Source: Cladocopium goreaui (Eukaryota; Sar; Dinophyceae; Suessiales; Symbiodiniaceae). From it: a stretch of DNA of 64,000 nucleotides. Shown piece by piece: positions 56,058 through 64,000 of the stretch. Location: the NCBI GenBank assembly GCA_947184155.2, contig CAMXCT020003702.1, forward strand, positions 160,001 to 224,000, given 5' to 3'. Under the pieces are notes generated by a model. That model searched no databases. It was not told where the DNA came from and worked only from the letters and a program-made list of their open reading frames with translations. Position numbers and translations under genes: made by a program. The stretch's first letter is position 1; every line of letters begins with the position of its first letter.

Positions 56058-56399
56058 TTCTCAAACCAGTAACTGATGATCGGAATAACCCTGGTAAGAA
56101 ACCACCTTAAGATATAAGTAGGTTCCATAATCATGCCACCACTTGGAGGTCCAAAGACATCAGACAATGCCTGCCAGACACGTGGCTCAGGCGAGCCCTG
56201 AGGTGGGCGGTGAGGGTTCTTTCATAGTGTCTTCAGCCATAGTGGACTACAAAGCGACAGGGTCGCGTGGACGAGGCCGTCCAACCAAAGACAACAAACC
56301 GAGGGCATACAACCATCCGAATCTCAGCTGGCAGTGGAGAAAAGGCTGAGCGCTTCAGGTGGAGCCGGAGTTGAAGACAGTGGAGCTACCCCACTTACA
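56053..56399 (+). repeat. 3' long terminal repeat of the copia element
   Basis: A copy of 47939..48285. The stop codon of the reverse-transcriptase frame (56055..56057) lies in its first five bases, so coding sequence and LTR overlap. Confidence 0.95.
56143..56349 (+). CDS. Small LTR-encoded open frame, 3' copy
   Basis: Identical in sequence to the frame in the 5' LTR, with the same AT-hook-like GRGRP core. It is conserved only because the LTRs are identical. Confidence 0.3.
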   Translation: MEVQRHQTMPARHVAQASPEVGGEGSFIVSSAIVDYKATGSRGRGRPTKDNKPRAYNHPNLSWQWRKG

Positions 56400-56405
56400 A
56401 TGCAT

Positions 56406-56932
56406 ATATATATATATGCATATCTCTATAATCCCCCTTGCAATTCGGCCTCCGACCCTGACCCCTGAATCTTTAAGGGACCACTGGTAGCCTCTTAAAG
56501 AATGCGAACCAGGGCAAATTTCAGCCTTAAAGAATCTAACCCCAATGAACCAAGATTGCAACACAGTAGCCAGGTATGTCCCTTTAAAAAATTGGAGACC
56601 CAAGTTGCACACCAAGGGGTGCCCCTTTAAAGAATTGGATACCCAAGTTGAAGTCAAGCATGAAATGTTCTGAATATTTTTAAGATTTTGGATAGAAATT
56701 TCATTTTTCAACATATTTTGACAAAAAAAAATCGAAAAAAAAAACTTTCAAAATTTCATTCCAATACCTTGAGAATGACCCACTGAATGTTTTAAACCTC
56801 ATTGTGGACATAATTTATTGATAGAAATTATTTTTTAAAATTTATAAAAGTGACATTTCTCATTTTGCATCATTTTCCCGTTGTGTGTTCCCCCCTTTGG
56901 GTCTCCCCTTGGGGTCTCCCCGTTGTGTCTTC
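56406..56932. other. Intron sequence with CTTTAAAGAAT repeats
   Basis: CCCTTTAAA(G/A)AATTGG(A) followed by GACCCAAGTTG(C/A)A occurs at least twice (56580-56660). Related CTTAAAGAAT and CCTTAAAAAAT words recur at 56480-56530 and 57110-57240. Confidence 0.5.
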
Positions 56933-57000
56933 CTCGTTGTACCTCCCCGTTTTGGGGTCGATGTCCTCGGGCAGGGCTTTCCGCCATTCACATGCATTCA
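56933..57000 (-). CDS. PPR-like gene, exon at 57.0 kb
   Basis: Twenty-two codons, NACEWRKALPEDIDPK then TGRYNE, carry the W.KAL first-helix signature followed by ..D..T.RYN, which resembles the turn and second-helix start. The acceptor is GATAG before TGAATG (phase 1, joining the 57.4 kb exon). The donor GAG before GAAGAC (GA) is the likeliest in-phase end, but it is weakly constrained. The next recognised exon is about 10 kb away, across the retroelement. Confidence 0.5.
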
Positions 57001-57358
57001 CTATCATTCACTCTGACGTTTGTGAGCATCTCCAGAAGCGGCAGGCATTTGACACACAATCCCAAACATACCAAAAAAAACCAAAAAACAAGTTCCTAGA
57101 ATCTTCCTAGGAAGGCCTCTTAAAGAATAGGAGACCGTCAAACAACAGGATTTCCTTAAAAAATAGAACTGTTTTTTTTTGGCCGGCCAGGTATGTCCCT
57201 TAAAAAATACAGTTTTTTAAAGACATCATGTCCTGAACTTTTTAAGCTAAATTCCCAGGAGGATTCTCTATATACTTATATTTGTGGACATAGATGGAAA
57301 TAGGTAGATGGAAATGTTATCGAACATTCCTTGATGCCCCAGCAGAAACTTCACCAGC

Positions 57359-57424
57359 GCACCATTTGAAGGGCACTACGGAAGGCTTCTGCACCACCGT
57401 CGGCGACAAAAGTCAGACCCAAAC
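57359..57424 (-). CDS. PPR-like gene, exon at 57.4 kb
   Basis: Twenty-one codons, LGLTFVADGG then AEAFRSALQMV, complete the first helix opened by the LPW(R) end of the preceding exon and begin the next. The acceptor is CCAAG before GTTTGG (phase 1). The donor is GTGC before GCTGGT, a GC donor in phase 1. The surrounding sequence is AT-rich and has stops in this frame. Confidence 0.55.
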
Positions 57425-58071
57425 CTTGGTGTCTGAAACCAAACGCTCACATGAAAACATCCCAAGGTTTATGGAGGTTTCAACGAGATAAGGAACTACA
57501 TATAACCAATGGGTTTTAATGGGATTTATAAGAGGTTTATTAGAGGTTTTAATGAGAATAATGTTACCACATTAGGAATGGGATAATGATGTGGCATAAT
57601 GATGTGTGATATCCCATTAAAAACCATGATGAATTCCATGATTATCCCAATAATAACCACAGTTATAAGAATTAGGAATGGGACAATGATAACTAATTTC
57701 TGCATGAAATATGGGAAATTACTAATGGAGGTTGTATGTAATAGGAAAATGGTCTAAACATGCGGGATCTTCCATTGCCATGTTTGATTGCTGGAGGCTA
57801 ACTGTTATGAAGGGTAAAACCATCTTTAAAATGTAGTGGGATATCAAGGGACATGGATAATTTTTAAACCGCCCGTTTTATACCAATTTTGAGAGTTGTC
57901 AATGCATCACTGATCACACAAGGAACATCGTAATCGCCGCATGTGATGCACACATCCTTTTCCATGCACAATCTGGGTGCATAATCTTGGTAACATCACA
58001 CTCCATCATCATCAACAATACAAACATTCGTCGTCGAACCGAAAAAAACAGCGCAATAATCATCACCGCTA

Positions 58072-58215
58072 CGTCCATCATCATCATCATCATCATCATC
58101 ATCCTCATCCATCATCCATCATCGATCATCCGTCACCCATCACCCAGTCATTAGGTCATTCAGTCACTCACTCATTCGTTCGTTCGTTTATCCATCCATA
58201 CATCCATTCTTCCAT
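58072..58215. repeat. CAT, CATTCGTT and CATCCATC microsatellites
   Basis: (CAT)n at 58077-58112, then TTCGTTCGTTCG and CCATCCATACATCC. Confidence 0.85.
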
Positions 58216-58604
58216 CCGCCCATCCACCCATGCATCACCCATGTCATCCATTATCCATCAAGAAATCCAATCTTAGATACTTGGTGGCTCATTCCACTTA
58301 GTAAGTGGGTGATAACCCCTAGTTCCAAGTAGGATAAGTAGGGTTAAACCACTATCAGTGGGCTTATAAACCACCGTGGGATGAACCACCGAGCATCCAT
58401 CCGCTCAGGATCATCCAAAACAGTCAGCATTCATGGGGATTTTATCACCAAATAATACCCCCAAAAAAATGGACGAAACAGTCTGGCAAATATATCCACA
58501 AAATCATCCGAGACAACAATCCTTACCCACCCAAAAAACCCACCAAATCCGCATCATTCTGTTTTTTTTTCCGAATTTTCCCCACCTTTTTTGGTCCCGG
58601 TGAC

Positions 58605-58712
58605 GCCATGGCAGTCGTTGCATCGTCAACAGCTTGGTCCGCGCGAAGTCATCCAGCGCGCAGACGTGTCGAAAACTGAGCGACAGCGCCAGCTGAAGGG
58701 CCTGGGGCCAAC
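58605..58712 (-). CDS. PPR-like gene, exon at 58.7 kb
   Basis: Thirty-five codons start WPQALQLALSLSFRHV and end in LLTMQRLPW. The two Trp residues are 34 apart, so this exon is one complete repeat unit. The acceptor is CCCGAG before GTTGGC (phase 1). The donor is TGGC before GTCACC (phase 1). The MQRLPW end resembles LATLPW in the 47.1 kb exon, which suggests exon duplication within the gene. Confidence 0.75.
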
Positions 58713-58734
58713 CTCGGGAATCAGGTCATGGTGA

Positions 58735-59110
58735 GCTATGATGGTATTGATCATGGTGATTAATAGTGGTGAAAAAGTATGAAAAAGTGGGATTTAATGG
58801 GATTAATCATGGCAAATTGAAGTTTAATGGTGATTAATAATGGTATTGATAGCCCATAAACCATTAATTAAACTTATATTAAATCCCATGAAACTTATAT
58901 GAATACCATTATTTAATGGTGATTTAATGGGATTAAGGATGGGATTCAAAATGGGACGTAAAGGTGATACAATGGTGATGTTGGATTTAATGGGCCATAA
59001 AAACGGATTTCTAAGGGGTTTCAACAGGACTTTAGTGGGATTTAATGGTGATTGATAGGACTGTAATGGGGATATAATTGGATAACAACGGGACATTGTA
59101 ATATGGGTTA
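58735..59110. repeat. TTTAATGGGATT / AATCCCATTAAA simple repeats
   Basis: Both orientations of TTTAATGGTGATTAA occur, giving loosely paired blocks 58790-58830 and 58860-58930. Confidence 0.6.
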
Positions 59111-59486
59111 ATTAATCATGAAATTAACACACGAATGTTTGGCAATAAAACTTGGGAATGTACGGAATAATCGTGCATATAAATCATGAACTAAAATACT
59201 TATAGATTAAAAACGGAAACATATTGATAGTTATAGGGATTGATCATTAATAATGGTATGTCTTGGAATAGTATAGCAACAACCATACTATCATACTTCT
59301 GAAGACCAACAATGTGATAAAATGAGATAATAGTGGGATGATGGGAGAACTAGTGAATATGACAAAAGGAAACCGCCAGAAAGATGCTGAAAAACTGGAA
59401 ACCTATAGATGATCGAAAGCACACATCATCCCTAATATCCGGGAAATACTGTTCTTTAGGGTGGTTATCATCATGAAAAGATACGC
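59111..59486. other. Intron sequence without recognised features
   Basis: AT-rich; no exon pattern. Confidence 0.3.
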
Positions 59487-59735
59487 GTGTATGTGTGTAT
59501 GTGTGTGTATGTGTGTATATGTGTGTATGTGTGTGTATGTGTGTGTATGTGTATGTGTGTGTATGTGTGTGTGTATGTGTGTGTGTATGTGTGTGTATGT
59601 GTGTGCATGTATGTGCATGTATGTATGTACGTATGTATGTATGTATGTATGTAGGTAGGTAGGTAGGTAGGTAAGGTAGGTTAGTTAGGTAGGTAGGTAG
59701 GTATGTTTGGATGCATGCATGCATGTATGTATGTA
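59487..59735 (+). repeat. GT/GTAT microsatellite grading into GTAG
   Basis: (GTGTAT)n, then GTATGTATGTAT, then GTAGGTAGGTAG, GTATG and GCATGCATGCAT. The gradual change of unit suggests stepwise slippage. Frames across it read Cys-Val or Thr-His repeats and are by-products. Confidence 0.95.
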
Positions 59736-60254
59736 TGTGAATATATATATGCATATTACTGATTGACATCGCTGTCACTGTAATAACTATTTATCGACAA
59801 TATATTTCCTGACAATGAGAGTTGTTGATAATATACTAGTAACTAGTCTACTTCTTAGCATTTTTTGAATATTGAACAGCAATAGAATACTTAATCTTGA
59901 AGTTATTAAAAGACAAAGAACAACAGTGTCAATCATATGTACTTATATATATACATACACATCAGATGTTGGGCATGATGATTTTACTACATGACGTTTG
60001 GGATCATGATAATTATGATTGGTTTGATTGTAAATATGCATTCATCTCTACTGTATCTAAAGTGTGACTTGCATGAATGTTTTTTGATGGACATGCTTCA
60101 ATGTTCAATTATCAGCACGATCATTACTCTAATCATTGCTATGGCTGTTAGGTTGTTATTATCAGAGTCGTTAAGCTTGAGTAATCTATCACTACTAAAA
60201 GCACTATCAGTACTCCAATCTCTAATCATTTACAATCAATCATTGCACTCTATA

Positions 60255-60362
60255 TACCCTCTGGTAAACTAACATAACTATGGAAAATCACCATTTTCAA
60301 TGGGTAAATCCACTATAAATGGCCATTTTCAATAGCAAACTGTTAGTCATTACCAGAGGGTA
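60255..60362. repeat. Family A MITE-like element, near consensus
   Basis: TACCCTCTGGTAAACTAACA to TCATTACCAGAGGGTA with a typical interior; a good reference copy. Confidence 0.9.
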
Positions 60363-60629
60363 ATCTCTTCGGTCAGAAGGATCGCTTTGTTCATCAAGAC
60401 ATCCGTCATGTCGACGATTCGACGATGTCGTTAAGAACGCGTTTTTTTTTTTTAAATCTTGCCAGCTGATCAACTAGGGATGATGACGGGATGATGATTA
60501 GCTGGGTTGTTTAATCATCTTTAGACAACTGGTTTTAAGTTTGGAACAACTGGGTTGTGAAGAAATTCGTCATAGAAATAATAGAGGTTTCGGATTTCTT
60601 ATATTAACCGTTTATTAACCCAGTGTTAT

Positions 60630-60733
60630 CTGGTTGGAGGTTGACCTACCCCTCTGAAAAATATGCGAAAGTCAGTTGGGATGATGACATTCCAATATAT
60701 GGAAACATAAAAAATGTTCCAAACCACCAACCA
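60630..60733. repeat. Family B MITE-like element
   Basis: CTGGTTGGAGGTTGACCTAC to AAACCACCAACCAG, flanked by TTAT on both sides. Confidence 0.85.
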
Positions 60734-61712
60734 GTTATGATTATCATCAGTCTCTTTATCATTCCATTGGGAAATGATGATGATTAGCTTCTGTCAAACC
60801 TTTTCTGTTTGTTTTTCTTTATGTTCATCATCATACACTATAATTGTCATGTTCTCGCTAGACTGGCTTTCGGAACGAGGATGATTTATATGCTGCTGTG
60901 ATGCATATTACGGTCATGATCATGCACATCATAATTGTCATTTCTCTTCATCAAACTGTGGTACTATTTCCAATGTTATTCGGGAACGATGTCCTTGATA
61001 AGATTTGGGGATCTTCGTATGTCATGTTCCGTGTGTTGTGCTTGTTTACTACCACTATTGTGATCATGATTGATACTAATACTACCATGGTCATGATATT
61101 ACCATACTATTTTCGTCCATTAACTAGCATGATATATATATATATATTGCAAGTCAAATATGGACAAATGGTATCAAAACCATAGTTTCATGTAGTAAGT
61201 ATGTTTCCTTGACTAAACCCACCATATTGCAAGTATGATGATAATGCTCATCACGCTATTGTTGCCACTTTTTTTTGTTGCACATTTTTTTTTTGCGGCC
61301 AACTCGGGGGCGGGCCGAGAGGCTTTCCTGGTGAAGTCATAGGTTATTTATCAGAGAGAATTCATCATATATTCAAAATATGGGATAAATATGGATAAAT
61401 ACCATCAATCATATTTTTTAGAACATCCCATCAATTGTATATGATTGTTATTCAACAATTGTATATGATTGTTTGAAGACATCCCAAAAATATGAATTTG
61501 TCACGATGGAGCCATACCATTGATGGCTAAAAATGAAACAATTGGCCAGTTCACCAGTTTAGGGCAACCCTAATGTACTTTGGGCCGATTTTATCCGATT
61601 TGACCATATGGGATCGAATCAGAACCAGATCTAAGATAGAACAGGACCTAACCAGTGGACATTTATGAAAAAAATACCGCCGTTTTAGTATGCACTAAAA
61701 TAGAACTTTTGT
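60734..61712. other. Intron or intergenic sequence
   Basis: A plus-strand frame at 60898-61185 is hydrophobic (repeated TCATGATCATG words) and unlikely to be a gene. ATTGTATATGATTGTT occurs twice near 61440. Confidence 0.35.
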
Positions 61713-61893
61713 GGTACAAGGTGGTTCCCCCCAATTATCAGTTGGTGAATAAACTTAAACACCATGAACTATAGTTGTATATATATATATACTATATATA
61801 CTATATTATTATATTTATAAATAATATCGTAGGTCCGAGTTAACCTAGTTATTTCTACCAACTGAGCTATCAAACGGGGGCACCACCTTAGTA
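61713..61893. repeat. Family J inverted-repeat element
   Basis: GGTACAAGGTGGTTCCCCCC pairs with GGGGGCACCACCTTAGTA. A related left end, GGTACAAGGTGGTGCCCCCG, is at 25607. The right arm contains CCAACTGAGCTA, which on the minus strand resembles a tRNA A-box. Confidence 0.5.
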
Positions 61894-61935
61894 TGATCCA
61901 TTTTTCCAGGTCCGGCCCAAATTTGGGCAAGGAGC

Positions 61936-61983
61936 GTGCTTCATCTGCAAAGGCTGAGATCACAATGTTGTAGCTCTGAACGC
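61936..61983 (-). CDS. PPR-like gene, exon at 61.96 kb
   Basis: Fifteen codons read VQSYNIVISAFADEA, a textbook PPR second helix beginning with the SYN motif. The acceptor is CTTGAG before GCGTTC, in phase 1. Ending at GCAC before GCTCCT (GC donor, phase 1) joins it in frame to the exon at 58.7 kb and gives ...SAFADEARWPQAL, the expected helix-to-helix turn. A family B element ends 6 bases upstream of the acceptor. Confidence 0.7.
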
Positions 61984-61989
61984 CTCAAG

Positions 61990-62087
61990 CTGGTTGGTGG
62001 TTTTAACCATCTTGAAAAATATTAGTCAATGGAAAGGATTATCCCATATATTATGGAAAATAAAAAATGTTCCAAACCACCAACCAG
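61990..62087. repeat. Family B MITE-like element
   Basis: CTGGTTGGTGGTTTTAACCA to AAACCACCAACCAG, 6 bases upstream (gene sense) of the 61.96 kb exon. Confidence 0.85.
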
Positions 62088-62213
62088 TTTCCAATCATTT
62101 TACTTGGTATATTTGGGTTGTGTTTTAATCAGTGGAAGTTGGGTGATTTTACAAGAAATGAAATCTAATGGGATCGTAATTCAAATTGGGGAAGCCAGAT
62201 CCTGAAAACTCAC

Positions 62214-62304
62214 CCTTGTTGAGCAAAGGCTCTTGTAGCAAAACTAATCAAGGAAGAGGCTTTCAGTTTGCCCGACGCTTTTGTGGCAACAACTTGTCTT
62301 TTGA
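62214..62304 (-). CDS. PPR-like gene, exon at 62.2 kb
   Basis: The frame reads KASSLISFATRAFAQQG and ends at CAACAAGG before GTGAGT, the best canonical donor in the window. The pattern is a PPR second helix. The 5' boundary is uncertain: AG followed by TCAAAAGA at 62304 keeps phase 1, matching the GC donor of the preceding exon, but another frame with a strong pyrimidine-tract acceptor lies about 50 bases upstream. An exon with the following first helix must lie between this and 61.98 kb or be missing, because the phase-2 end does not join the next exon directly. Confidence 0.5.
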
Positions 62305-62860
62305 CTTTCGCTCGCCGTTTTCAGGCCATTGTTTTCCTTTCTAGCATCTTGCTCTGAAAAAAAACAGAACACAAACAAATGCAAAGGAAAACATAAGCAA
62401 AAAAAACATAAAACTTCGTCATGAGCAAACGTGCCCTTTCACTGTCGGAATTTTCCAAGAGCCCACCGAAGATCACGCATGGCTTGATTTCATGGTGATG
62501 TTAGTTGGAAGCTTTAAGTTTTGGTATCACCTTCGATGTCTTCATAGTATTTTCGTTGGATATAGTTTGGATACATAGATGGAAACACGTTGAAATACCC
62601 TATTACCCATCAAAAATCGCCTCAACAATAGGCATTTCATGGGGAAAAAACCTTGTGATATCAGAAATGGGGCTGAATTCATTCCTGGGCTGAGAAAATC
62701 TCACCCCGAGCCTAGTTGGATGGACTGCTTCTGAAGCTCCGTCAACAAGTCACATGCCCTTGACGCCTGTGATCCTAGCGACGAGTTGTTTTTTGGATCG
62801 TGTCAAAGGCGAGAAATGGCCACTCTCAGAGGGAAAGTAAGATGATAAACATGGTTCATT

Positions 62861-62968
62861 TACCCTCTGGTAAACATTTACATAGCTATTGAAAATGGTC
62901 ATAGAAATAGTGGATTTTCCCATTAAACATGGTGATTTTCTATAGTTATGTTAGTTTACCAGAGGGTA
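62861..62968. repeat. Family A MITE-like element
   Basis: TACCCTCTGGTAAACATTTA to TTAGTTTACCAGAGGGTA. Confidence 0.85.
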
Positions 62969-63242
62969 GGAGACATCGGAGACATGATCAATTTTCTTTC
63001 ATCTGTGGTACAAAACATGTCCCCCACGCAAAAGTCGTTTCTCAAAAGTCATCACTCTCAAAATTCGTTTGCGGATCAGTCTAATTAGGATCGGACACAC
63101 AAGGTGCGGCAAGCCTTTTGCCATGCACACGATGACTTGACCATACCCGTTCATTGCACCCAGGCAAGCTCACCTGGCTCACCTTTCACGGACAACTTTC
63201 AATCGCGCCCACTTGCCCCGGAGACAAGGGCTTGTCCCGCGC

Positions 63243-63372
63243 CTTTCTTCAAAGCTGACATCATAACTCCACAGGAGACATTATCCTTGGTGGCCACAGT
63301 GGAGTAAAACCATGGTCCGCGCTCCATGATTTCGTGGCTGAATTTGACAAAGGGGCCGTACACCAAGTTTTT
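63243..63372 (-). CDS. PPR-like gene, exon at 63.3 kb
   Basis: An open frame of 43 codons plus one base contains a Trp (GPWFYST) and then DNVSCGVMMSALKK, a typical PPR second helix. The frame is open from the last base of the family B element at 63373..63487, whose terminal CCAACCAG would serve as the acceptor. A shorter exon starting at 63285 (CCAAG then GAT) is possible. The exon ends AAAG before GCGCGG, a GC donor, in phase 1. This is the most 5' exon I can recognise; no initiator Met was found in the 630 bases upstream. Confidence 0.6.
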
Positions 63373-63487
63373 CTGGTTGGTGGTTGAGCCTACCCCTCTG
63401 AAAAATGATGGAGTGAAAGTCAAGTTGGGATGATGACATTCCCAATTGAATGGAAAAATAAAATTCATGTTCCAAACCCGCAACCAG
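63373..63487. repeat. Family B MITE-like element
   Basis: CTGGTTGGTGGTTGAGCCTA to AAACCCGCAACCAG. On the minus strand its CCAACCAG end abuts the 63.3 kb exon. Confidence 0.85.
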
Positions 63488-63705
63488 TTATATTTTTGAG
63501 AGCTCAATTCACATCTTTGATCTGAAAATACTACTGGTGAAATCAAATCATCAATCCCTACTGGATCCCTACTGGATCGCTGGCTGAATTTTCCAATTTG
63601 ATATTATGGGAGTGACATCTCAACTATGAAATCTGGTTGAAACATTATCCTGCGCTAAAAAAACCCAACATCTTTGGTGATTTCTTATCTGGTCCAGCTA
63701 GGTTT

Positions 63706-63802
63706 ACCCCCCGGAAAACTAAGAGTTTGCAAACTGGAAAAGCAACCTTTTTTGGTACGTAAATCAATTATCAATGGCCATTTTAAATAGCAAACTTTCC
63801 CC
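63706..63802. repeat. Family A element, strongly degraded
   Basis: TACCCCCCGGAAAACTAAGA and GGCCATTTTAAATAGCAAAC; the right terminus is lost. Confidence 0.5.
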
Positions 63803-63907
63803 ATCGTTTGGTTGCATCATGTCGTGCAGAACTTTTCATCGTGAATGGAGGGTTTTTCTTGGAAAATGCGACAAGACTGCGCTATCAGAATCAAATGCTC
63901 CATCAAT

Positions 63908-64000
63908 GGTAATTTCAGGATCCTAAATTGGAGGTACTGTGCCATATAAGGCCATATTTTTTTGGGATATTCCCTTACAATGGACTTCATGGACAATTAC
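63908..64000. repeat. Family F element, copy 2, cut by window end
   Basis: GGTAATTTCAGGATCCTAAA then TTGGAGGTACTG matches the left arm of 47207..47347. Confidence 0.6.

Larger units (their letters stand above)
47939..56399 (+). mobile_element. Ty1/copia LTR retrotransposon, nearly full length
   Basis: The 8,461-bp element has 347-bp direct LTRs (TGTGATTC...CTTACA) that appear identical by eye, a primer-binding site, a polypurine tract and the copia domain order Gag, protease, integrase, reverse transcriptase, RNase H. The host sequence ATGCAT flanks both ends (47933..47938 and 56400..56405), a 6-bp target duplication. It lies in an intron of the PPR-like gene in opposite orientation. Identical LTRs imply recent insertion. 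It is nevertheless not a single continuous polyprotein: see the frame breaks at 50.6-51.2 and about 53.06 kb. Confidence 0.95.
9225..63372 (-). other. Extent of split PPR-like gene (exons listed separately)
   Basis: Coding islands on the minus strand join in phase into a pentatricopeptide-repeat-like protein. The repeat unit is about 34-36 residues: a first helix of the form W..AL.LL and a second helix with an aromatic near its start. Known PPR proteins bind RNA in organelles through stacked helix pairs; that role is inferred here. Introns range from about 0.4 to 10 kb and hold most of the transposable elements in the window. Donors are a mixture of GT, GC and GA, as known in dinoflagellates. 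Start and stop codons were not found, so both gene ends are open, and two neighbouring PPR genes cannot be fully excluded. Confidence 0.7.

Noticed and set aside
59350..59778. 142-codon frame rich in Thr-His
   Set aside because: By-product of the GT/GTAT microsatellite.
61840..61885. tRNA-like A-box (TAGCTCAGTTGG) on the minus strand
   Set aside because: No acceptor stem, anticodon arm or B-box follows, and the stretch is the arm of an inverted-repeat element (family J).
1..64000. CRISPR array, rRNA genes, bacterial-type operons
   Set aside because: No regularly spaced identical direct repeats with unique spacers, no conserved rRNA segments, and no clustered long genes.

Overview
The window looks like nuclear DNA of a dinoflagellate, probably of the Symbiodiniaceae type. 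This is inferred from four things visible in the sequence. (1) Short GC-richer coding islands sit far apart in AT-rich DNA, and their frames join only if GC and GA splice donors are allowed beside GT. (2) The one long-ORF region is a Ty1/copia retroelement with an extra domain between protease and integrase. (3) Small inverted-repeat (MITE-like) elements occur at extreme density. (4) Most long open frames are by-products of satellites. I see no rRNA, convincing tRNA, CRISPR array, bacterial operon or spliced-leader gene.

Main gene (minus strand, about 63.4 kb down to at least 10.8 kb, perhaps 3.5 kb): at least two dozen short exons (35 to 215 bases) encode a pentatricopeptide-repeat (PPR)-like protein. 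Individually the exons are too short for ORF callers. Joined in order they repeatedly give W..AL.LL helices followed by Y/F-rich second helices, and the Trp-to-Trp distance returns to 34 residues across many independent splice junctions (44.1/43.5, 41.0/40.3, 40.3/38.0/37.1, 37.1/35.2/32.8, 32.8/30.5/28.5 kb). PPR proteins usually bind organellar RNA, so a plastid or mitochondrial RNA-processing role is likely but unproven. Neither the start nor the stop codon was located.

The intron between the 56.9 kb and 47.2 kb exons carries a Ty1/copia element (47,939..56,399) in sense opposite to the gene. Its two 347-bp LTRs look identical and it is flanked by a 6-bp duplication. It encodes Gag with a zinc knuckle, protease, a methyltransferase-like domain, integrase, reverse transcriptase and RNase H. 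A frameshift inside integrase and a second frame switch at 50.6-51.2 kb break the simple polyprotein.

The rest is intron and intergenic DNA filled with repeats: family A (ends CCCTCTGGTAA...TTACCAGAGGG, about 28 copies), family B (CTGGTTGGTGG...CCACCAACCAG, about 14 copies), further inverted-repeat families named C to J here, a 1.4-kb ATCATTATATTA minisatellite (6.2-7.6 kb), interleaved inverted repeats of CCAAAAAA/GGTTTTTT (7.6-8.5 kb), a roughly 330-bp tandem array (12.5-14.4 kb), a 168-bp higher-order repeat (17.4-17.8 kb) and many microsatellites. Several elements lie within 0 to 50 bp of splice acceptors of the PPR gene. Exon boundaries are inferred by eye from reading frame, splice dinucleotides and repeat periodicity; no search was run.
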